From Rhodoferax sp. (GTDB lineage Bacteria > Pseudomonadota > Gammaproteobacteria > Burkholderiales > Burkholderiaceae_C): a DNA stretch of 12,082 nt. How positions within the stretch are numbered: the stretch's first letter is position 1; every line of letters starts with the position of its first letter. Location: the NCBI GenBank assembly GCA_028711355.1, contig JAQTSL010000083.1, positions 1 through 12,082 on the forward strand, given 5' to 3'. A program made the position numbers and the translations under genes. This document shows, in pieces, positions 7,264 through 12,082 of this stretch. The notes under the pieces were generated by a model. The model saw only the letters and a list, made by a program, of their open reading frames with translations. It ran no database searches and had not been told where the DNA came from.

Positions 7264-7295
7264 CCGATATTACGGACATTAAACGAAAAATGCAA
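7264..7295 (-). promoter_or_regulatory. hipBA promoter overlapping a second operator-like site
   Basis: On the minus strand TTGCAT (7295-7290) is followed by a 17-bp spacer and TAATAT (7272-7267). The -10 element lies inside CCGTAATATCGG, which resembles the palindrome at 7234-7245, so a repressor bound there would block RNA polymerase. Transcription would start near 7260. A 10-bp palindrome GCAACGTTGC (7301-7310) lies immediately upstream of the -35. Confidence 0.5.
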
Positions 7296-7422
7296 GAGGT
7301 GCAACGTTGCCATGCTTGCTTCGATTGAAGCCTTTTTTAGCTACATGAAGGGGGTTCAGCGGCACATCGTCTTTGACGTACTCGGGGCTGCGCTTGCTTG
7401 ATGAATCACCGGTTTTCCTGGA
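7279..7422 (-). other. 47-codon open extension after the acr3 stop
   Basis: Directly after the acr3 TGA the same frame stays open for 47 codons to a TAA at 7281-7279. The middle part looks protein-like (SKRSPEYVKDDVPLNPLHVA), but there is no ATG in frame and no ribosome site, and the end overlaps the hipBA promoter. It may be the remnant of a former ars-operon gene or C-terminal extension, or chance. It accounts for most of the 191-bp gap between acr3 and hipB, which holds no other gene. Confidence 0.2.
7318..7338 (+). terminator. Weak intrinsic-terminator-like hairpin on plus strand
   Basis: GCTTC-GATT-GAAGC (7318-7331) followed by C and T6 (7333-7338). The stem is only 5 bp, and both neighbouring genes run on the minus strand, where the A-run precedes the hairpin, so its role is unclear. 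Confidence 0.25.
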
Positions 7423-8496
7423 TCAATGCTGGGCGCTTTCGTACCAGCCCTTGCTGCGGTTGACGATGGCCACCACCGCCAGCATCACCGGCACCTCGAT
7501 CAGCACGCCAACCACGGTGGCCAGCGCCGCGCCGGAGTTGAAGCCAAACAGGCTGATGGCGGCGGCCACCGCCAGCTCAAAAAAATTGCTGGCACCAATG
7601 AGCGCCGACGGGCAGGCAATGTTGTGCTTTTCGCCCACCGCGCGGTTGAGCAAATACGCCAGCCCCGAATTTAAAAACACCTGGATCAAAATTGGTACCG
7701 CCAGCAGCGCGATCACCAGCGGTTGTTTGATGATGGCCTCACCCTGAAACGCAAACAGCAGCACCAGCGTGGCCAACAGCGCGGTAATCGACCAGGGGCC
7801 GATTTTTCCCATGACGGCATCAAACGCAGCCTGGCCATTTTTCAGTAAGGATTTGCGCAGGATCTGGGCCACGACGACCGGAATCGCGATGTACAGGCCC
7901 ACCGAAATCAGCAATGTATCCCACGGCACGGTGATGCTCGACAGCCCCAACAGAAACGCCACCAGCGGTGCAAAAGCCACCACCATGATGCTGTCGTTCA
8001 ACGCCACTTGACTCAGCGTAAACAACGGATCACCACCGGTCAGGCGGCTCCAGACAAACACCATCGCGGTGCAGGGTGCGGCGGCCAGCAAAATCAGCCC
8101 GGCAATGTAGCTGTCAAGCTGGTCGGGCGGCAACCAGGGGGCAAACAATTGGCGAATGAACAGCCAGCCCAAAAACGCCATGCTAAACGGCTTGACCAGC
8201 CAGTTGACAAACAACGTGACACCAATGCCCTTGAGGTGTTGACGCACTTCACCCAGCGCCGAAAAGTCCACTTTCAGCAGCATCGGGATGATCATCACCC
8301 AGATCAGCACACCCACCGGCAGGTTGACGTGCGCCACTTCCATGCGGCCGATGGCCTGGAAAAATCCGGGCAACACTTGGCCCAGGCCGATGCCCGCCAC
8401 GATGCATAAGGCCACCCACACGGTCAGGTAGCGCTCAAACACGCTCATGGGCGCACCGGCGGCGCGCTTGGCGGTCACTTCACATTGGGCACTCAT
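7423..8496 (-). CDS. acr3: Acr3 arsenite efflux carrier
   Basis: Inner-membrane arsenite exporter of the ACR3 (bile/arsenite/riboflavin transporter) family, 357 aa, usual length for the family, with about ten hydrophobic segments. Diagnostic sequences are LPVGVLIWVMIIPMLLKVDF (59-78), LLAAAPCTAMVFVWSRLTGG with the conserved Cys 142, LNDSIMVV (167-173), and CPSALIGASNFFELAVA (295-311) with Glu 307. The ATG at 8496 overlaps the arsA stop (ATGA) and has AAGGAG upstream. Acr3 can act alone, driven by proton motive force; its coupling to arsA here suggests that the ATPase energises or supplies it. It is the last gene of the ars operon; no terminator is evident immediately after it. Confidence 0.95.
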   Translation of the reverse strand: MSAQCEVTAKRAAGAPMSVFERYLTVWVALCIVAGIGLGQVLPGFFQAIGRMEVAHVNLPVGVLIWVMIIPMLLKVDFSALGEVRQHLKGIGVTLFVNWLVKPFSMAFLGWLFIRQLFAPWLPPDQLDSYIAGLILLAAAPCTAMVFVWSRLTGGDPLFTLSQVALNDSIMVVAFAPLVAFLLGLSSITVPWDTLLISVGLYIAIPVVVAQILRKSLLKNGQAAFDAVMGKIGPWSITALLATLVLLFAFQGEAIIKQPLVIALLAVPILIQVFLNSGLAYLLNRAVGEKHNIACPSALIGASNFFELAVAAAISLFGFNSGAALATVVGVLIEVPVMLAVVAIVNRSKGWYESAQH

Positions 8497-10346
8497 GCTT
8501 GCACTCCTTGTTCGGATAACTGTTTCAGGCGCTGCACGCCCACGGGTTCTTCTTGCATCAGCGGCACCAGCGCATAACGGCTGACATGGCGACTGGCAAC
8601 GGCTTCGATTTCACGCAATTCGTTTTGTGCGCGCGCTTTGAGCAAGGGCGATGTCACCTTGGCTGCCGCCACACTGTTGTTAATGACCCAGGCCCAGGGC
8701 TCAATCCCAGCGCGGCGCAAATCGGCTTGCAAATTGGCCGCTTCCAGCACTGGCGTGGTTTCGGCCAGCGTAACGATCAGTACCTTGGTCTGCTTGGGGT
8801 CTTGCAACTGCATCATGGGCGTGGTGAAGTGCGCCCCGGCACCCATCTGGCGCGCGATGTCGCGGTGGTAAGCACCAGTGGCATCCAGCAGCAGCAGCGT
8901 ATGGCCAGTGGGCGCGGTATCCATCACCACAAACTTTTTGCCGGCCTCGCGGATCACGCGCGAAAACGCCTGGAACACCGCAATTTCTTCGGTGCACGGC
9001 GAGCGCAAGTCTTCTTCCAGCACGGCGCGACCCGCCGCATCCAGCTTGGCGCCTTTGACCGCCAGCACCTGGGCGCGATACGCTTCGGTGACTTCATGCG
9101 GGTCAATGCGGCTGACCATCAGGTGATCCAGCGTGCCGTCGAGCGTTTCCATCAGATGCGCGGCGGGGTCTGAGGTGGTCAGGTGTACTTCATGACCACG
9201 GGTGGCCAGCTCGACCGCCACGGCCGCAGCCAGCGTGGTTTTGCCGACGCCGCCCTTGCCCATCAGCATCACCAGGCCGTGGCCTTCAGCCGCGATGTCG
9301 TCCACCAGACCGGCCAGGCTGGGTGCGTTGATTGGCTGGGCGGTTGTCATTGCGGGCTCCGACCCGCAATCCATGCTCCCTGGACCTGCTGGATGCCGGG
9401 TCAGGCCCGGCATGACAACAACAGTCTTAGCGTCTGTGTCTGGCGTTGGCTGGGGTGAGACAGACCTATTCAGCAACTGCTTCAAAGCCGCCAGCCCGAA
9501 CAAATTGAATGCCTTGAGTGCAATCTGATCCGTAGGTAAGCCGCGCAGGACTTCTGGCAAGCTGGCCAGCACAGCCTGCTCACGCTGATAGATGGCCTGC
9601 GCCAATGGGTCATTGGCGGCTTCAGTCGCTGGGAACACACCATTAATCACCAAATATTGGCGCGTCAGCCCAATGCCAGCCAACTCGCCATGGGTTCGCG
9701 CTGCTTCATTTACTGTAGCAGCCTGCGCCCGCGCTACAAGCACCAGACGGGCTTTTAGCGGGTCCGCCAAGGCATCCACCGCAGCCTTGTACTGGGTGCG
9801 TTGTTTCTCCAGTCCGGCCAGTGGGCCCAGGCACGATGCGTCGCCTTTTCCGTCTTCCAGGAAGCCGCTCCAGGCACCGGGCAACTGCAACATGCGGATG
9901 GTGTGGCCGGTGGGTGCGGTGTCGAACACGATGTGGTCAAAGTCTTGGGTCAGCGCACTGTCAATCAGCAGCGCGGTGAATTCGTCAAACGCGGCAATCT
10001 CGGTGGTGCAAGCGCCCGAGAGCTGTTCTTCGATGCCCTTGACCACACTGTCAGGCAACACGCCTCGCACCGGGCCGACGATGCGGTCCCGGTAGGCTTG
10101 TGCGGCTGCTTGCGGGTCGATCTCCAGCGCGCTCAAGTTGGGCACCGCAATGACTGGCGTGATCTGGTTGCCGATGCTGATGCCAAACACCTGGCCGACG
10201 TTGGAGGCTGGGTCGGTGCTGACCAGCAGCACGCGTTGGCCTTGAGTGGCAAGCTGGATTGACGTGGCGCAGGCAATCGAGGTTTTGCCAACACCACCTT
10301 TGCCGGTAAAGAATAAAAACCGCGGTGGCGCGTCGAGGAACTTCAT
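8493..10346 (-). CDS. arsA: ArsA arsenite-stimulated ATPase (tandem halves)
   Basis: Cytosolic ATPase that binds As(III) and drives the efflux carrier. The ATG at 10346 is chosen because it overlaps the arsD stop (ATGA); it gives 617 aa. Both halves carry a deviant Walker A: GKGGVGKT at 15-22 and at 363-370. Both have the DTAPTGHT signature (142-149 and 476-483). The metal-binding cysteines are C113 (GACTTE), C172 (SCLGP) and C451 (SPCTEE). The first two match the E. coli R773 numbering exactly; the third is shifted by 29 relative to C422. The shift and the extra length over the 583-aa E. coli protein are largely explained by about 26 residues (309-334) encoded by a palindromic repeat in the interdomain linker. 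No key residue is lost, so the protein should be functional. It is preceded by arsD and followed by acr3, both with 4-base overlaps. Confidence 0.96.
   Translation of the reverse strand: MKFLDAPPRFLFFTGKGGVGKTSIACATSIQLATQGQRVLLVSTDPASNVGQVFGISIGNQITPVIAVPNLSALEIDPQAAAQAYRDRIVGPVRGVLPDSVVKGIEEQLSGACTTEIAAFDEFTALLIDSALTQDFDHIVFDTAPTGHTIRMLQLPGAWSGFLEDGKGDASCLGPLAGLEKQRTQYKAAVDALADPLKARLVLVARAQAATVNEAARTHGELAGIGLTRQYLVINGVFPATEAANDPLAQAIYQREQAVLASLPEVLRGLPTDQIALKAFNLFGLAALKQLLNRSVSPQPTPDTDAKTVVVMPGLTRHPAGPGSMDCGSEPAMTTAQPINAPSLAGLVDDIAAEGHGLVMLMGKGGVGKTTLAAAVAVELATRGHEVHLTTSDPAAHLMETLDGTLDHLMVSRIDPHEVTEAYRAQVLAVKGAKLDAAGRAVLEEDLRSPCTEEIAVFQAFSRVIREAGKKFVVMDTAPTGHTLLLLDATGAYHRDIARQMGAGAHFTTPMMQLQDPKQTKVLIVTLAETTPVLEAANLQADLRRAGIEPWAWVINNSVAAAKVTSPLLKARAQNELREIEAVASRHVSRYALVPLMQEEPVGVQRLKQLSEQGVQA
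9343..9419. repeat. REP-like palindromic element in frame within arsA
   Basis: A 77-bp element bounded by GTTGTCAT (9343-9350) and its complement ATGACAAC (9412-9419). It contains two nested hairpins: ATTGCGGG/CCCGCAAT (9349-9356 and 9364-9371) and ATGCCGGG/CCCGGCAT (9393-9400 and 9406-9413). In the arsA frame it encodes VVMPGLTRHP, then AGPGSMDCGSEPAMT. The architecture is that of the short mobile-like intergenic palindromic repeats common in Comamonadaceae genomes. Confidence 0.85.
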
Positions 10347-10717
10347 CTGCAGCACTTTGCGCCGCCGCAGCAAGGGCTGCTGGCCGCTGCACTCGGCGCG
10401 AGCGCAGCGGGAACAGCCACACCTAGCCAGCGCGCGAGGTCGTCGCGGCTGGGGTAGCGCCCGGCAAACGCCACCTCACCATCGACCAGCGTGATGGGCA
10501 GGGCGGCTTCGCCAGAGCGCTCCAGCAGCCCTTTGACGGCAGCGTTGTCGGCAAAAGCCATGGGTTGTTGCGCAAGGTTAAAGCGCTCAATGACCATGCC
10601 TTGCTGTTTAGCCCAATCGGCATCCGCCGAGAAATCAACCAGGCGCTGGTCCACGTCGGTGCCGCAAACACCGCTGCTGCAGCACAGGGCGGGGTCAAAT
10701 ACTTGGAGTTTTTTCAT
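10343..10717 (-). CDS. arsD: ArsD arsenite metallochaperone
   Basis: ArsD of 124 aa binds As(III) and passes it to ArsA; it is also a weak repressor of ars operons. The thioredoxin-like fold carries the essential N-terminal cysteines C12, C13 and C18 (ALCCSSGVCGTDVD). Typical downstream sequences are ERFNLAQQPMAFADN and LPITLVDGEVAFAGRYPSRDDL. The C-terminal tail has two vicinal cysteine pairs, C116-C117 and C122-C123 (PCCGGAKCC), as in the E. coli plasmid protein. The ATG at 10717 has GAAGGAAA upstream. Its stop overlaps the arsA start by ATGA. A 54-bp gap separates it from arsC, the only real gap in the operon; it holds nothing I can identify beyond the ribosome site. Confidence 0.95.
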   Translation of the reverse strand: MKKLQVFDPALCCSSGVCGTDVDQRLVDFSADADWAKQQGMVIERFNLAQQPMAFADNAAVKGLLERSGEAALPITLVDGEVAFAGRYPSRDDLARWLGVAVPAALAPSAAASSPCCGGAKCCR

Positions 10718-10771
10718 GATGGTTTCCTTCGGTTATGGGTGTAAAAGTAAATCTTGGGGTGGGTTTGCGGG

Positions 10772-11254
10772 TCAAGCCGGCAGCAGCGTGCCGATCTTGT
10801 CCAGCTCCGCTTTGAGCTGGGCCGGGTTGGCTTGCAGTTGCGCCAGCGGTAACGCCAAAAAAGCCTCGATACACCCGCGCAGTATGCGGTAAGCGCTATC
10901 AAAAGCTGCATAAATCTCAGCGTCGGTGCCGGTCGCGTGCGCCGGGTCGTCCACGCCCCAATGGGTGCGTAGCACCGGGCCCAGGTAAGCCGGACAAGTC
11001 TCACCGGCGGCATTGGCGCAAACGGTGACCACGATGTCGGGCGTTTGCGGCAAGTGGTCCCACGATTTGCTGTGATAGCCCGCAGTGGCGATGCCTTCGC
11101 GCGCCAGCAGCGCCAGTGAGCGTGGATGCACGGTGCCGCTGGGATGGCTGCCCGCGCTCATGGCGTGCCAGCCTTTGGGTGCCAGATGGTTGAACGTGGC
11201 TTCGGCCAGGATGGAGCGGCAGGAATTGCCGGTGCACAGAAATAGAAGATTCAT
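10772..11254 (-). CDS. arsC: ArsC arsenate reductase, low-MW phosphatase type
   Basis: Cytoplasmic reductase converting arsenate to arsenite, the form exported by Acr3. The 160-aa product has the low-molecular-weight tyrosine phosphatase P-loop at the N-terminus, CTGNSCRS with nucleophile Cys 7 and Arg 13 (C-x5-R). Cys 79 and Cys 87 (VTVCANAAGETCP) are placed like the redox cysteines Cys82 and Cys89 of the Staphylococcus pI258 enzyme, which points to thioredoxin-linked recycling. WGVDDPA near 99-105 carries the acid Asp. It is therefore not the glutaredoxin-dependent E. coli R773 type. The ATG at 11254 overlaps the arsR stop (ATGA). The helical C-terminal tail (AQLKAELDKIG) is longer than in the staphylococcal protein. 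Confidence 0.93.
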   Translation of the reverse strand: MNLLFLCTGNSCRSILAEATFNHLAPKGWHAMSAGSHPSGTVHPRSLALLAREGIATAGYHSKSWDHLPQTPDIVVTVCANAAGETCPAYLGPVLRTHWGVDDPAHATGTDAEIYAAFDSAYRILRGCIEAFLALPLAQLQANPAQLKAELDKIGTLLPA

Positions 11255-11622
11255 GATGTGGATGGTTGAGGTTCATTCAGTTCGGACAGGGTTTGCGCAC
11301 AGGCAGCCACCAGGCCGGACGGGGCGCACAGTTGCGGCTGGCCGCCACAGCACTCAGAGGTCAGATAGGCAATCAGATCCTGCATCAAGCCCATATTGGC
11401 GCGGTAGCGCTGGTAACGCCCCTCTTGTTCAACCGACACCAATTGCGCATGGGTCAACGCCTTGAGGTGAAATGACAGGTTGGTGGGCGGTATCGATAAC
11501 TCACTGCCAATTTCCCCTGCCACCAAGCCCGGCGGGCCTGCTTTAACGAGCAATCTGTAAATGTCGAGACGGATGCCCGAGGCAAGGGATTCAAAGATGG
11601 TGGTGGCTGTTTGTTTATCCAT
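11251..11622 (-). CDS. arsR: ArsR arsenite-responsive repressor
   Basis: SmtB/ArsR-family winged-helix repressor of 123 aa from the ATG at 11622. The N-terminal helix (TATTIFESLASGIRLDIYRLLV) leads into the helix-turn-helix (AGEIGSELSIPPTNLSFHLKAL) and beta wing (VSVEQEGRYQRYRANM). The E. coli type ELCVCDL metal site in the recognition helix is absent. Instead a C-terminal cluster CCGGQPQLC (C91, C92, C99) with a further Cys 108 is a likely As(III) site, as in the Acidithiobacillus-type ArsR with C-terminal cysteines. As first gene of the operon it should repress arsRCDA-acr3 until arsenite binds. A GTG 21 codons upstream is unlikely because it adds a non-homologous stretch through the promoter region. 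No Shine-Dalgarno precedes the ATG. Confidence 0.94.
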   Translation of the reverse strand: MDKQTATTIFESLASGIRLDIYRLLVKAGPPGLVAGEIGSELSIPPTNLSFHLKALTHAQLVSVEQEGRYQRYRANMGLMQDLIAYLTSECCGGQPQLCAPSGLVAACAQTLSELNEPQPSTS

Positions 11623-11680
11623 GATGCAATAATACAACAATATTTGAACTATTAAACATTGAACCAATTTTTTGAATTCA
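11623..11680 (-). promoter_or_regulatory. ars operon control region with TTGAA repeats
   Basis: An AT-rich stretch unlike its surroundings. A -10-like TATTAT (minus strand, 11634-11629) would place the transcript start at or near the arsR ATG; the -35 is poor (TTTAAT at 16 bp). On the plus strand TTGAAC occurs at 11644-11649 and 11659-11664 and TTGAAT at 11672-11677, a spaced direct repeat that could be the ArsR operator. The last copy overlaps the palindrome TGAATTCA (11673-11680). Confidence 0.45.
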
Positions 11681-11871
11681 GCCACCCGTGCTTGCCCGTG
11701 GATTTGCCTTGCGCTGTGTCTTGGCAGGCCATGAAGAGCGAACTGCCAAGCATGTTGTTACAACTGGCACAGCAGGAGCCAGCCATTTGCTTTGTCACTG
11801 TAGGTGCGATCGCGCGCAACTTACCGGTACGCCAACGTCCTGCGGTGTCTGAATTTGTGCGTGAATTGTGA
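11659..11871 (+). CDS. Small ORF of uncertain status
   Basis: Open from a TTG at 11659 within the ars control region; an ATG at 11731 gives a 46-aa alternative (MKSELPSMLLQLAQQEP..., ending VSEFVREL). No strong ribosome site. The composition from about 11690 on resembles coding sequence (LLQLAQQEPAICFVTVGAIA), and the stop lies 11 bp before a long inverted repeat of the kind often found between convergent gene ends. It may be the surviving 3' end of a gene truncated by arrival of the ars operon. No family recognised. Confidence 0.3.
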   Translation: MNQFFEFSHPCLPVDLPCAVSWQAMKSELPSMLLQLAQQEPAICFVTVGAIARNLPVRQRPAVSEFVREL

Positions 11872-11882
11872 GCGTCTGCGAT

Positions 11883-11957
11883 TTAACCGAGAAAGTCCAT
11901 TAGGGCACAAATGGCTGGCGAGGTCGAACACCCGCCTAATGGATTTTCTCGGTTTAA
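11883..11957. repeat. Long inverted repeat, 22-23 bp arms, 30-bp loop
   Basis: The left arm (11883-11904, ending AAAGTCCATTAGG) pairs with the right arm (11935-11957, beginning CCTAATGGATTTT) with one mismatch and one extra A. In plus-strand RNA the mismatch becomes a G-U pair. It starts 12 bases after the small plus-strand ORF and ends 14 bases before the stop of the minus-strand regulator gene, so it may act as a bidirectional terminator or RNA-stabilising hairpin. No T-run follows on either strand. Confidence 0.7.
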
Positions 11958-11970
11958 CTATGTGGACCGG

Positions 11971-12082
11971 TCACTGGATTGCGTTGTCTTTGTCAATGCC
12001 GAGACTGCGCATGCGCTCCCAAAGGTTTTTACGGCTGATACCCAGCGAGTCGGCGCACACCTGAATCTGCCACTGCCCGTCC
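11971..12082 (-). CDS. Sigma-54-dependent Fis-type regulator, C-terminal end only
   Basis: The last 37 codons of a gene entering from the right edge, ending at TGA (11973-11971). The visible residues read GQWQIQVCADSLGISRKNLW and then ERMRSLGIDKDNAIQ. This is the classic C-terminal HTH_8 (Fis-like) domain of NtrC-family sigma-54 activators, and the RKNLWERMRSLGI form is common in DctD-like C4-dicarboxylate response regulators. The AAA+ and receiver domains lie outside the window, so the specific subfamily is inference. Confidence 0.8.
   Translation of the reverse strand, partial: DGQWQIQVCADSLGISRKNLWERMRSLGIDKDNAIQ

Noticed and set aside
8008..8409. Plus-strand frame opposite acr3
   Set aside because: Gln/His-rich antisense of membrane segments, a known shadow pattern.
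10347..10373. Upstream extension of arsA by nine codons
   Set aside because: It lacks a ribosome site; the ATG at 10346 forms the ATGA overlap with arsD and gives C113 and C172 at family positions.
11623..11685. GTG start extending ArsR by 21 residues
   Set aside because: The extension is AT-rich promoter sequence and lies outside the usual ArsR N-terminus.
1..12082. CRISPR arrays, tRNA genes, intact transposases, integrase or phage genes
   Set aside because: No spaced direct-repeat arrays, cloverleaf-like segments or recombinase motifs were seen on reading either strand.

Overview
The window is high-GC proteobacterial DNA. The gene styles and a palindromic intergenic repeat (one translated frame contains 'MPGLTRHP') suggest a betaproteobacterium of the Comamonadaceae/Burkholderiales type, such as a Rhodoferax- or Polaromonas-like organism. 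This placement is inferred from recognition, not from a search. No rRNA, tRNA, CRISPR array or intact insertion sequence was seen.

Left part (1-5232): two minus-strand genes encode exported proteins: an unrecognised secreted protein (1475-2611) and, 10 bp downstream, a lipoprotein with a fibronectin type III domain that runs off the left edge. Transcribed divergently from them is a two-component pair overlapping by ATGA. It comprises a seven-transmembrane 7TMR-DISM-type histidine kinase of the HisKA_3 (NarL/DegS-like) class and a LuxR/NarL-type response regulator. The shared 117-bp intergenic region holds a good sigma-70-like promoter for the exported-protein genes and two small dyads, so control of these genes by the pair is a reasonable hypothesis.

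Middle part (5233-7422): a minus-strand hipB-hipA toxin-antitoxin module with a palindromic operator and an overlapping promoter. It is followed by a 38-codon ORF that starts immediately after the hipA stop and by a degraded-looking coding tail. The hipA gene has a G8 tract in the loop that carries the autophosphorylated serine in E. coli HipA, and glycine occupies the apparent serine position.

Right part (7423-11622): a complete minus-strand arsenic resistance operon, arsR-arsC-arsD-arsA-acr3, with ATGA overlaps at three of four junctions. ArsR senses As(III), ArsC reduces arsenate, ArsD delivers arsenite to the ArsA ATPase, and Acr3 is the membrane efflux carrier. ArsA carries a 77-bp REP-like palindromic element read in frame in the linker between its two ATPase halves, with every catalytic and metal-binding residue preserved. 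This is the most striking observation in the window.

Right edge (11623-12082): the AT-rich ars control region, a small plus-strand ORF of uncertain status, a long inverted repeat, and the C-terminal Fis-type helix-turn-helix end of a sigma-54-dependent (NtrC/DctD-like) regulator entering from the right on the minus strand. No clearly undescribed multi-gene system was found.
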